A DNA stretch of 43,755 bases. Source: CAZFDT01 sp964518335. Its GTDB lineage: Bacteria; Planctomycetota; Phycisphaerae; Phycisphaerales; Phycisphaeraceae. A program made the translations under genes and the position numbers. The notes under the pieces are model-generated. The model did no database searches and was not told where the DNA came from. It saw only the letters and a program-made list of their open reading frames with translations. Location of the stretch: NCBI GenBank assembly GCA_964518335.1, contig CAZFDT010000043.1:1-43755 (forward strand), in the 5' to 3' direction. Shown piece after piece: positions 18,093 through 26,426 of the stretch (within the stretch, counting starts at the first letter, position 1; each line of letters begins with the position of its first letter).

Positions 18093-18899
18093 TCACTTCT
18101 TCCACACCCACCAGTGGTAGCCGCTGTTGTTGTTGCTCTTGAGCGCCATGAGATACGGTGCGATGGCGACGTGGCCATCGACGTAGAGCCAGCCGATGCC
18201 GCCGTCGTGATAGCGGCCCAGCGCCATGTCGGCTTGCAGTTCGGTAACGGGGCCGAGCCAGCCGTCGGTCGCCTGGTGGTTGCCGCGCCACTGCAGGTTC
18301 AGGGTCGAGCTGGTGGGCGTCGCCGGCGCGCTGTTGACCAGTCGCTCGTGCAGGTACGACGTGAACGATGGCCGGGCGACCTCGGCGGCGCGCACTGCTG
18401 CCGGCCGGTTGTTGCTGACCCACGTCAGGCCCCGGTGGGCGTTGGGATCGCTAGGCACGGCGGGGATCACGAGGCGGTTGGCCTGGTACGAGCGAAGCGA
18501 TTCATTGCCCAGCCCCGCCGCGGACATGTTGATGCTCTCGAGCCGGTAGTCCATCGGGCAGGTCAGCAGGGCGTGACCCGTGGGCGTCGAGCCCGACAGC
18601 GCCAGGGGGACGGCCCTGCCGAAGTAGCTCGACAGCAGCCGGTCCCACGTCGTACTGACGAACCCCACGGGCAGCTCGACGCCCGGTGTGCCGCTGGGCG
18701 TCATGGTGAACACGTCCCTGCTGTCCACGAGGTAGCCGACGCCGGCGATGCCCAACTGCTTGAGGTTGCTCATGCACTGGATCGTCCGCGCGGCGCGGCG
18801 GGACTTCTGCAGCGCGGGCAACAGCAGCGCGATCAGCAGGGCGATGATGCTGATGACCACCAGCAGCTCGATCAGGGTGAAGGCATGTCGGCGGTTCAT
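18093..18899 (-). CDS. H-X9-DG-type pseudopilin, module A
   Basis: 268 residues. The class III prepilin start MNRRHA is followed by FTLIELLVVISIIALLIALL, with Glu at mature position 5 and Ala rather than Gly before the cleavage site. The C-terminal motif is exact: HDGGIGWLYVDG is His, nine residues, Asp-Gly, followed by a Trp-rich end (YHWWVWKK). It should be exported and assembled by type II secretion or type IV pilus machinery encoded elsewhere. It is the counterpart of the module B pseudopilin, although the two differ widely between the N-terminal helix and the C-terminal motif. It lies 41 bp after the PEP-CTERM gene. Confidence 0.92.
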   Translation of the reverse strand: MNRRHAFTLIELLVVISIIALLIALLLPALQKSRRAARTIQCMSNLKQLGIAGVGYLVDSRDVFTMTPSGTPGVELPVGFVSTTWDRLLSSYFGRAVPLALSGSTPTGHALLTCPMDYRLESINMSAAGLGNESLRSYQANRLVIPAVPSDPNAHRGLTWVSNNRPAAVRAAEVARPSFTSYLHERLVNSAPATPTSSTLNLQWRGNHQATDGWLGPVTELQADMALGRYHDGGIGWLYVDGHVAIAPYLMALKSNNNSGYHWWVWKK

Positions 18900-18940
18900 G
18901 ATCGACTCCTGGGCGGGCGACGACCGACAGGAGGCACTTC

Positions 18941-19807
18941 TCAGTCCACGCGATCACTTCGATGCCGCCGCAGCATCACGACGCCGCCGGCGGCGGTGAT
19001 CAGGCCCATGGCGCCGGGCTCGGGGATCGTGCTGACCTTGATCTCATCGAAGTACCCTGCGGTGTTGCCTCTCAGGTAGATGCGACTGAAGCTGGAAAAG
19101 TCGGCATCGGTGGCCTGGACTCGCTGATCGCCATCGACGTAAAGCGTCAGGACATTCGTGGTGCTGTCCCACGTCAACTTGATGTCGGCCATGCCAGCCC
19201 AAGTGGAATCGTATGTGGCGTTGCTGGCGATGGCGTCCGGTGCATGAGTGACCGCGTAGCCGGTGACCGGGTGAAGCGAGTTGGCCGTCGATCCCAACAA
19301 AGCGCCCTGGGGGAACGTATCCCAGTTCGTGTATGTATTGTTCGAGAACTTGCGAATGGACACGAGGCCGTTGCCGCTATTTTGGTTGACGTTGGTGGAG
19401 CCCCATTCGAGGCCATAGCCTTCGGTGCCCGTCGCATTGAGCAGATAGACGCGCTGGCTGCGGGAGTAGTTGCTCATGAGCATCTTCAACTCCAGCGTCC
19501 AACTGTTCGTGAGGGTTGTGCCCAGCTCGCGGAAGCGCACGCCGTTGGCCAGCGACATGGCCGGTTGGCTGACGGGGGCCGGTGTATTGCCGCTGATGGG
19601 CGCGGGGACGAAAGTGAGGTTGGACACGACGGCCGGGTTATTGCCGCCGGTCCCGGCATTGGCCCACGCGGCCTGAATCGCCGCATTGTCCGCGTAGTCC
19701 ATCGCGTCGCTGAACACGATCACGTCTGCCCTCGCGGCGCCGCCACCGAGCACCAGCACCCCCGCACACATCCACGCCCAGTAATACGTCCCATGATTGC
19801 GATTCAT
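18941..19807 (-). CDS. PEP-CTERM secreted lectin-like protein, module A
   Basis: 288 residues from the ATG at 19807, preceded by AGAGGAG. A signal peptide covers about 1-27 (YYWAWMCAGVLVLGGGAARA). The central part looks like a LamG/concanavalin-A-like beta sandwich (SWTLELKMLM, then ADIKLTWDSTTNVLTLYVDG, then FDEIKVS). The C-terminus is a sorting tail: IPEPGAMGLITAAGGVVML followed by RRHR. It would be exported, perhaps bind glycan, and be processed by an exosortase not seen here. It lies 76 bp after the regulator gene and begins the structural part of module A. The longer in-frame reading up to 19942 has no signal peptide and is rejected. Confidence 0.85.
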   Translation of the reverse strand: MNRNHGTYYWAWMCAGVLVLGGGAARADVIVFSDAMDYADNAAIQAAWANAGTGGNNPAVVSNLTFVPAPISGNTPAPVSQPAMSLANGVRFRELGTTLTNSWTLELKMLMSNYSRSQRVYLLNATGTEGYGLEWGSTNVNQNSGNGLVSIRKFSNNTYTNWDTFPQGALLGSTANSLHPVTGYAVTHAPDAIASNATYDSTWAGMADIKLTWDSTTNVLTLYVDGDQRVQATDADFSSFSRIYLRGNTAGYFDEIKVSTIPEPGAMGLITAAGGVVMLRRHRSDRVD

Positions 19808-19883
19808 CGTTCGGTTCTCCTCTTTGTCGGACATGACAGGACACACCACACAGCCGCTGACCCACGCGAGCCTGCGGCGGCAA

Positions 19884-20972
19884 TCAGACCGTCGAAGCGC
19901 CGCGATAGGGCGCGGTGCTCTCACGAATGGCCAGTTCCGCATCGATCCAGATCTGTCGCGGCTCGGTGAGCGTGCCGTCCACCTGGCCCTCGATCAGTTT
20001 CGCCAGCGCCTCGCCGAAGCGGCGCATCTCCACCTTCGTGGCGGTCAGGGGCGGCGACATGAACGGTGCCTCGTCGGAGATCGCGTCGGCGCCCACCACG
20101 CTCACGTCCTCAGGCACGCGCAGCTTCGCCTCGCGCAGCGCACGCAGCACGCCCACGGCCACGGATGAACTGGCGCAGTAAACCGCCGTCGGCCGCTCGC
20201 CCCGGGCCAGCATCGCTTTCCACTGCTCGTAAACCGTATAGCGCGGGTCGTTGCCGGGCTTGGTGTTGGCGTTGATCACCAGCGGGTCGAGGTCGCGCTG
20301 GCCGGCCTCCTCCATGGCCTGGCGCCAGCCCGCCATCGTGTGCCACGCCGGGCCGCTGGTCAACGATGCCAACGCCAGCAAGGGGCGCGGGTGGCCCAGG
20401 TCGAGCAGGTGCCGCGTCGCCAGCCGCGCCATCTGGCAGTCGTCGATGCTCACGCCGCTGGCGACCAGGCCGTCGCGGTGGTCCTGCGCCAGCACGATCG
20501 GGATCACCGGCCGCGCCAACGCCCTGGCCAGCCGCCCGGGGATGGCTTCGCTCGTGGTCATCAGCACCGCCGCGTCATTCTGGCTTGCGACCATCTCCAG
20601 GTCGATCAGTTCCATGCTGCGGTAGGTGACGTAGCTGAAGGCCCAGTCGCGGTCGCGGCCGGCGGCGGCGATCGATCGGCCGATCGAGTCGTAGAGCATC
20701 GCCGGCCAGTCCGGGCGGAGCAGGCACACGCGCATCGTCGCCGGGTCCACCGCCTCGCGCACCACCACTCGCCGCGTCCCCGCCGGACGATGCACCAGCC
20801 CCTCGATGCGCAGGCGTTTCATCGCCAGCTCGATGGTGGCCTGCGACGTGCCGAACTGCCGCATCAATTGCCGCTGCGTGGGCAGGGCCTGGCCCGGCTT
20901 AAGGCCCTTGACGTGGTCCCGCAGCCGCCGCGCGAGCTGAAAGTGCTTCGTCGTCGGGAGAGTCTTGGGCAT
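19884..20972 (-). CDS. GntR-type HTH regulator with LacI-type sugar sensor, module A
   Basis: 362 residues. The N-terminus is a GntR winged helix: LARRLRDHVKGLKPGQALPT, then QRQLMRQFGTSQATIELAMKRL and EGLVHRPAGTRRVVV. The C-terminal domain (about 75-350) is a LacI/RbsB-type ligand sensor with GHPRPLLALAS and VPEDVSVVGADAISDEAPFM. It probably controls module A downstream. The ATG at 20972 is used; a TTG three codons upstream is less likely. A near-consensus promoter ends 8 nt before this ATG. It is the analogue of the LacI regulator of module B and the GntR regulator of module C. Confidence 0.92.
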   Translation of the reverse strand: MPKTLPTTKHFQLARRLRDHVKGLKPGQALPTQRQLMRQFGTSQATIELAMKRLRIEGLVHRPAGTRRVVVREAVDPATMRVCLLRPDWPAMLYDSIGRSIAAAGRDRDWAFSYVTYRSMELIDLEMVASQNDAAVLMTTSEAIPGRLARALARPVIPIVLAQDHRDGLVASGVSIDDCQMARLATRHLLDLGHPRPLLALASLTSGPAWHTMAGWRQAMEEAGQRDLDPLVINANTKPGNDPRYTVYEQWKAMLARGERPTAVYCASSSVAVGVLRALREAKLRVPEDVSVVGADAISDEAPFMSPPLTATKVEMRRFGEALAKLIEGQVDGTLTEPRQIWIDAELAIRESTAPYRGASTV

Positions 20973-20980
20973 GGGGATCA

Positions 20981-21023
20981 AATATACATCGATGAAGAGC
21001 TGATGTCAATACTTACATCGATG
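20981..21023 (-). promoter_or_regulatory. leaderless sigma-70 promoter with direct-repeat operators, module A
   Basis: Minus strand: -35 TTGACA (21009-21004, perfect), 17-nt spacer, -10 TATATT (20986-20981), then 8 nt to the ATG at 20972. The predicted +1 is about 20974, so the leader is about 2 nt. TACATCGATG, with palindromic core CATCGATG, occurs at 20985-20994 (overlapping spacer and -10) and again at 21014-21023 (just upstream of -35), 29 bp apart. These are the obvious binding sites for the regulator encoded downstream. Confidence 0.75.
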
Positions 21024-21082
21024 CATAATGGTTGGCGACGTAAGCATTTGATTTAACGCAAGTAACGGCGCTTGATCGGGGT

Positions 21083-22609
21083 TCACGCCGGCGCAGGGGC
21101 GGCGTCGTCGTGGGGGGAGTCGGCTTGGGCGACCTCGTAGCGCAGGCCCCCGGCGGGCGCCGCCTGGGCCAGCGCCTCCAGCAGGGCCGGCAGGTCGTGC
21201 TCGGCGATCTTGACCATGCGCAGGCGGTCGTTGCCCGACACCAGCGTCAGGGCAGCGAAGCGGTCGGCGACCTTGATGCGGATGACGGCCGGGTCGTCGA
21301 GTCGGACCTGGCCGCGGTGGTGGTACTTGCAGAAGACCAGGCGCTGGTCGGTGAGGACCAGGCCGCCCATGCCTTCGTCGCGTTTGCCGAAGTCGGCGTC
21401 GTTGGTGAACAGGCGGAACTGCTCGCCGGGGTGGAGCTTGCACCAGTAGGCGATGCGGTCGCGGCAGGTTTCGCTCAGGGCGCGCCACGCCTCGCCGTGG
21501 AGCATGGCCACTTCGCGTTCGAGCAATTCGTACTCGGGCCCGCACATGCCGTTGACGTTGCACACCCACGCCAGGGCGGTATGCGGATCGGGGATGAGCA
21601 CTTCGCAGGTGACGCCGCCGTCGCTGCGGTTGCGCGTGAGGCAGTGGACCGACAGGTGGGCGTAGCGCGTGCTCACGAAATAAGGCATGGGCAGGTGGAA
21701 CGGCGGGGGCATGTGCGGCACGTGCGAGATGTGCTCGCCGATCTGCCGCGGCGAGCGGTCGCCCAGGTGACGGTGCTCGAGCACGGCGATGGCCAGCTCG
21801 AGCGTGGCCTTGTCGGTGAGGGCGCGGTCGTCGAACACCAGCGGGCGGGCGATGAGCTCGTCGCGCTTGTTGCGCCCGCAGAAGGCGCAGCGCACCGGCA
21901 TCGACCCGCGAAACGCCTCGTGGTGCAGCCAGATCGCGTCGAACGCCAGCGTCACCCCGGCGTGCGACGTGCGCGTCACCACCAGGTGCGGCGCCACCGG
22001 GTCGCGCTGCAGGCTCGTCGGATAGGTCATCGGCGTGCCCCCGACCTTGGACACCGCCGGCGAGTCCACCGTCGCCGCCGGTGACAGCGCCCCCGAGCCC
22101 GACGCCGACTTGGCCAGCGGCACGCCCTGCGGACGCTCCACCGGCAGCGGCTTCTCAGGCGGGCGCGGCACCAGCCGCGGCGTCGTACCCTCCGCCGGGT
22201 CACCCGACCCCGACTTGGGCGCCTGCTTGCGGCCCCAATACACCCGCTTCGAGTATTGCCGAATGATCGTCCCCGGCTGCTGCGACGTGCCCGGCTCGAC
22301 CGGCACCGACGCGAGCTTCTGCGGCACGTCCGGCAGCTTGGGCGCGGGCGTCCTCGGATCCACCGCCGCCGCGTACACCGTGTCGCCGCTGTTGGTCGTG
22401 GGCGTGATCTTCGCCCCGACCTCCTCCATGTGATGGATCGCCTCGAGGTCCTGCTCGATCCACGTCGAAACGGTCTCCTCGAAGAGTTCCTCGGCGGGGG
22501 GAACCAGGAACGTCGTCTTGCACGCCGGGCATCGCGCACGATGGCCCGAGGCGTTGGACGGCACGCGCAATGGCTGACGACAACCCGAGCAGTGGACGAG
22601 CATGTCCAT
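21083..22609 (-). CDS. zinc-ribbon protein of unknown function
   Basis: 508 residues. The ATG at 22609 follows GAGGGTG. The N-terminus is an MJ0042-type zinc ribbon, CSGC(16)CPAC (Cys7, 10, 27, 30), common at the front of planctomycete proteins. Residues about 105-220 are Pro/Ser/Gly-rich and probably disordered. Beyond them lies an ordered region with a further CAFCGRNKRDELIARPLVF segment and a C-terminal part (about 390-500) rich in alternating hydrophobics, including GLVLTDQRLVFCKYH, which resembles a PH-like bacterial domain. No signal peptide is present. The function is unknown. The promoter area between it and the polyphosphate kinase gene (142 bp) shows no clear boxes. Confidence 0.8.
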   Translation of the reverse strand: MDMLVHCSGCRQPLRVPSNASGHRARCPACKTTFLVPPAEELFEETVSTWIEQDLEAIHHMEEVGAKITPTTNSGDTVYAAAVDPRTPAPKLPDVPQKLASVPVEPGTSQQPGTIIRQYSKRVYWGRKQAPKSGSGDPAEGTTPRLVPRPPEKPLPVERPQGVPLAKSASGSGALSPAATVDSPAVSKVGGTPMTYPTSLQRDPVAPHLVVTRTSHAGVTLAFDAIWLHHEAFRGSMPVRCAFCGRNKRDELIARPLVFDDRALTDKATLELAIAVLEHRHLGDRSPRQIGEHISHVPHMPPPFHLPMPYFVSTRYAHLSVHCLTRNRSDGGVTCEVLIPDPHTALAWVCNVNGMCGPEYELLEREVAMLHGEAWRALSETCRDRIAYWCKLHPGEQFRLFTNDADFGKRDEGMGGLVLTDQRLVFCKYHHRGQVRLDDPAVIRIKVADRFAALTLVSGNDRLRMVKIAEHDLPALLEALAQAAPAGGLRYEVAQADSPHDDAAPAPA

Positions 22610-22751
22610 GACGGCACCCTCGATCCCGTCGTGCCTCGCCGCAGAAGCCGACGACAGCAGAGATGACACGCCGACGAGATCCTGATCTCCTGCCCCCTTC
22701 ACCATACCCTGACTATCGGCCCGCGGCAATGCTTTCTGCAGTGGCGTCGCG

Positions 22752-24971
22752 TCACCGCACGCGGGCGGCCTGGGCTTCGGTGCGGGCCAGGTCCATCAGG
22801 CGCTTGTGCGTGCCCAGATCGGTGACGGGGTCGTTGGGGTCGGGCTGGCGCTGGATGTAGCTGCCGTCGGACTGCATGTCCCAGGCCTGGCGTCGGTCGG
22901 CGAGCATGACGTCGAGGATGGTCTTGAGTCGTTTCTGGTGGGCGGGGTCGTAGATGGGGGTGATGCACTCGACGCGGGTGTTGAGGTTGCGGTACATCCA
23001 GTCGGCGCTGCCGATGAAGTATTCGCCCTTGCCGGGGCCGCCGGCGCTGTGGAAGTAGAAGATGCGGCTGTGCTCGAGGAATCGTCCGATGACGCTCATC
23101 ACGGTGATGTTGTCGCTGAGGCCGGGCACGCCGGGGCGGAGGCAGCAGAATCCGCGGACGATGAGCTGGATGTTGACGCCCGCGCGGCTGGCCTCGTAGA
23201 GCTTGCTGCAGATGCGCATGTCTTCGAGGCTGTTCATCTTGGCGATGATGAGGGGTCGTCTGGGGTCGTCGTTCTTGCCGCCGCGCTTCTGCCACTGGGC
23301 CACTGCAGCGATCTCGCGGTCGATGAGTTCGACGAATCGGCGGCGCATGTTCGTGGGGGCGACCAGCAGGTGGTCGAAGTCGCGCTTGATGCTGCGGCCG
23401 GTGAGGTAGTTGAACAGTTGCGTCAGTTCGCCGGTGATGCGCGGGTCGCAGGTGAGCAGGCCCAGGTCGGTGTAGAGCTGGGCGGTCTTGGAGTTGTAGT
23501 TGCCCGTGCCGATGTGCGCGTACACGCGCATGCCGTCGGACTCCTGGCGCACGACGAGGCTGGTCTTGGTGTGCGTCTTGAGCCCGACGATGCCGTACAC
23601 CACGTGAATGCCCGCCTTCTCCAGCTTCTGGGCGATCTGGACGTTGCGCTCCTCGTCGAAGCGGGCCTTGAGCTCGACGAGCACCACCACCTGCTTGCCG
23701 CTCTCGGCGGCGCGGATCAGCTCGGGAATGAACGGCGAGTCCATGCTCGTGCGATACAGCGTCTGCTTGATCGTCACCACCTTCGGATCGCTCGCCGCGG
23801 CACGGATGAACCGCTCGACGCTGGCGGCAAAACTCTCGTAAGGATGATGCACCAGCACGTCCCCGCTCTTGACGATGCTGAAAATGTCCGCGTCTTCGTC
23901 GGCCAGGCGCGGCGGCATCGTCGGCGCCCACGGCTCGCACTTGAGCTGCGGCAGGTTGATCCCGTTGATCGGCCACAAGTCGGTGTAGTCCAGCTCCGCC
24001 GGCATCCGGTACACGTCGTTGGCGTCCAGCTCCAGCTCATCCATGAGAAACTGCGTCATCGGCTCGCACGGCGTGTTGTCCACCTCCAGCCGGATCACGT
24101 TCGCAAATCGCCGGTCGCGCAGCTCCTGCTCGATCAGGTCCAGCAGGTCCTCGGCGTCCTCCTCGTCGCGCTCCACGTCGGCGTTGCGCGTGATGCGGAA
24201 CGGCTCGACCTCAACAATCTGCATCCCCTCGAACAGCAGGTGCAGGTTCTGCCGCATGATCTGCTCCAGCGGCACAAAGCGATACGCCGTCTTCCCGTCC
24301 GCGCCCTCGTCGGCGCCCAGACGCACCCACCGCGCCAGCATGTCGGGCACTTTCACGCGGGCGAACTGCAACTGCTGCTCCGCCGCGCCGCGACGCTTGC
24401 CCCCCTCCCCCGGCGGACGCAGCATCACCCCCAGCGACGTGCTCAGGTTGCTGATGAACGGGAACGGATGGCCCGGATCCACCGCCAGCGGCGTGAGCAC
24501 GGGAAACAGATGCCGATGAAAATAGTCGTTGGCCAGCTCGCGCTCGGCGTCGGTCAGCTCCTCCCACGACAGCAGGAAGATGCCGTGCTCGGCCAGCCGC
24601 GGCCGGATCACTGTCACAAAGCACTCGGCCTGCTGCTCGAGCATCGGCAGCACCGCCTTGCGGATCGCCGCCAGCGTCTCGCCGGGACTGCGACCATCGG
24701 GCGTGCGCGTCAGCAGCCCGGCCGTGATCTGCCGCTTCAGACCTCCGACGCGCTTCTGATAGAACTCATCGAGGTTCGAGTTGAAGATCGCCAGGAACGC
24801 CACGCGCTCCAAGAGCGGCGTCCGCTCGTCCAGCGCCTCGTGCAGCACGCGACGGTTGAACTCCAGCCACGTCAGCTCGCGGCTGAGAAACGCATCGGCG
24901 GGCAACTCCTCGGGCGATAGCGCGGCGGACGACGCCGGGGGCTCGACAGGGGTGTGCGGCTGGGCACTCAT
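22752..24971 (-). CDS. ppk1: polyphosphate kinase 1
   Basis: 739 residues. It polymerises the gamma-phosphate of ATP into inorganic polyphosphate and can run in reverse. Landmarks: SRELTWLEFNRRVLHEA (30-46) at the start of the N domain, FNSNLDEFYQKRVGGLKRQ (63-81), YAHIGTGNYN (484-493) with the autophosphorylated His486, and IGSADWMYRNLNTRVE in the last domain. The ATG at 24971 gives a family-typical N-terminus; an upstream in-frame reading adds 60 unrelated residues. No exopolyphosphatase or phosphate regulator adjoins it. It is divergent from the GT4 gene with a 245-bp gap in which I see no clear promoter. Confidence 0.96.
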   Translation of the reverse strand: MSAQPHTPVEPPASSAALSPEELPADAFLSRELTWLEFNRRVLHEALDERTPLLERVAFLAIFNSNLDEFYQKRVGGLKRQITAGLLTRTPDGRSPGETLAAIRKAVLPMLEQQAECFVTVIRPRLAEHGIFLLSWEELTDAERELANDYFHRHLFPVLTPLAVDPGHPFPFISNLSTSLGVMLRPPGEGGKRRGAAEQQLQFARVKVPDMLARWVRLGADEGADGKTAYRFVPLEQIMRQNLHLLFEGMQIVEVEPFRITRNADVERDEEDAEDLLDLIEQELRDRRFANVIRLEVDNTPCEPMTQFLMDELELDANDVYRMPAELDYTDLWPINGINLPQLKCEPWAPTMPPRLADEDADIFSIVKSGDVLVHHPYESFAASVERFIRAAASDPKVVTIKQTLYRTSMDSPFIPELIRAAESGKQVVVLVELKARFDEERNVQIAQKLEKAGIHVVYGIVGLKTHTKTSLVVRQESDGMRVYAHIGTGNYNSKTAQLYTDLGLLTCDPRITGELTQLFNYLTGRSIKRDFDHLLVAPTNMRRRFVELIDREIAAVAQWQKRGGKNDDPRRPLIIAKMNSLEDMRICSKLYEASRAGVNIQLIVRGFCCLRPGVPGLSDNITVMSVIGRFLEHSRIFYFHSAGGPGKGEYFIGSADWMYRNLNTRVECITPIYDPAHQKRLKTILDVMLADRRQAWDMQSDGSYIQRQPDPNDPVTDLGTHKRLMDLARTEAQAARVR

Positions 24972-25216
24972 ACCGGCACAAGCGTATCCCGCCTCCGCCG
25001 CCTTCGCACCCCCCACGACGCCGAAACTTGCAGAACGCTCACACGGCGCGGGCGCCAATGCGTCTCCTGCCGACTTTGATGACCTGGGCCCGCGCTTATC
25101 GGACACGGCGAGACCGCGGACAGGCCCCCGCTTGTGGCCGGCGGCGACCATGCCACAATGCCGCCGCGGCGGGCGCAGCGGGCGACGGCTCCGCGCTCAG
25201 GCCCGGAGACCGACCC

Positions 25217-26329
25217 ATGCGGATCGTGCAGGTGATGCATCGGCTGGACGTGGCGGGCGCCGAGGTGCTGGCGGCCGACCTGGCGCGGCAACTGCGCGGC
25301 CGCTACGAGTTCGCGTTCATCTGCCTCGACGGCGTCGGCCCGCTGGGCGAGTCGCTGCGGCAGGAGGGCTTCGTCGTCGAGTGCGTCGGTCGCAGGCCCG
25401 GCATCGACCGCCGCGCGATGGGGTCACTGCAGCGAATGATCCGCCGGCTGCGGGCCGACCTGATCCACGCCCACCAGTACACGCCCTTTTCCTACGCCGC
25501 GCTGGCGCGCGGCGTCGTCGCCGCCGCGCCGCCGATCCTCTTCACCGAGCACGGCCGACACGTGCCCGACTTGGTGTCGTGGCGGCGGCGCCTGGCCAAC
25601 CGCTGGCTGCTCAAGCGCCGCGACCACGTCACGGCGGTGAGCCGGTTCGTCAAGGACGCCCTCGTCGCCAACGAGGGCATCGCCGCCGATCGCATCGAGG
25701 TGATCCCCAACGGCATCGACCCCCGGAAGTTTGTGGTCGATGCTGCAGTGCGCCGGCGGGTGCGGCAGGACTGGGGCGTGGGCGACGATGACGTGGTGGT
25801 GCTGCAGTTGGCCCGCTTCCACCCGGTGAAGGACCATGCGACGACGGTGCGGGCGCTGGCGCGGCTCGACCGCGACGCGACGCCACGCATCTGGTGGATG
25901 GCGGCGGGTGACGGCCAACTGCTGGCGCCGATGCAGGAGATGGCGCGGGAGCGAGGCGTGAGCGATCGGGCGCGGTTCCTGGGGTTGCGCAGGGATGTGC
26001 CGGAGTTGCTGGCGGGGGCGGATGTGCTGGTGCTCTCGAGCGTGAGCGAGGGCCTGCCGGTGACGGTGCTGGAGGCGATGGCGGCGGGTCTGCCGGTGGC
26101 GGCCACGCGTGTGGGCGGTGTGCCCGAGGCAGTCGAAGAGGGCGTGACGGGCCTGCTCAGCGGGGCGGGCGACGATGCGGCTTTGGCGGCCAATCTGGCA
26201 CGATTGGCGGGCGACGGGGCGTTGCGGGCGGCGCTGGGTGACGCCGGCCGCCGGCGCGTCGAGGAACATTTCACGCAGGAGCGCATGCACCGGGCCTACG
26301 CGGCGGTGTATGATCGATGGCTCGGCTGA
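25217..26329 (+). CDS. GT4-family glycosyltransferase
   Basis: 370 residues with a GT-B fold. The N-terminal part begins MRIVQVMHRLDVAGAE, as usual for GT4 enzymes that bind acceptor near the first Gly-Gly/Ala-Gly loop. The C-terminal half has QLARFHPVKDHATTVRAL and the donor-site stretch SSVSEGLPVTVLEAMAAGLP, including the EGLPVTVLEA version of the EX7E motif, followed by ATRVGGVPEAVEEGVTG. It probably builds exopolysaccharide or glycolipid from a nucleotide sugar. The ATG at 25217 follows GGAGAC; the longer reading from 25028 lies in non-homologous sequence. It is followed after 97 bp by a peptidoglycan gene, but the functional link is weak. Confidence 0.9.
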   Translation: MRIVQVMHRLDVAGAEVLAADLARQLRGRYEFAFICLDGVGPLGESLRQEGFVVECVGRRPGIDRRAMGSLQRMIRRLRADLIHAHQYTPFSYAALARGVVAAAPPILFTEHGRHVPDLVSWRRRLANRWLLKRRDHVTAVSRFVKDALVANEGIAADRIEVIPNGIDPRKFVVDAAVRRRVRQDWGVGDDDVVVLQLARFHPVKDHATTVRALARLDRDATPRIWWMAAGDGQLLAPMQEMARERGVSDRARFLGLRRDVPELLAGADVLVLSSVSEGLPVTVLEAMAAGLPVAATRVGGVPEAVEEGVTGLLSGAGDDAALAANLARLAGDGALRAALGDAGRRRVEEHFTQERMHRAYAAVYDRWLG

Positions 26330-26426
26330 TGCCCGGCATCGGCCAAGCCCAGCCGTGGATTGTGCCGATAGAGCCGAGTCGGACCGGCTCGTGATGACTT
26401 CGTTCCTCCAACAAGGACCCGACGTG

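Noticed and set aside
18289..18295. CACTGCAG copy whose flank lacks the G of the extended motif
   Set aside because: Kept in the count of the core, but it may be a chance match; the 22737 copy has the same weakness.
24972..25216. Possible leader RNA or small gene between ppk1 and the GT4 gene
   Set aside because: No hairpin, ribosome site or coding bias stood out on either strand.
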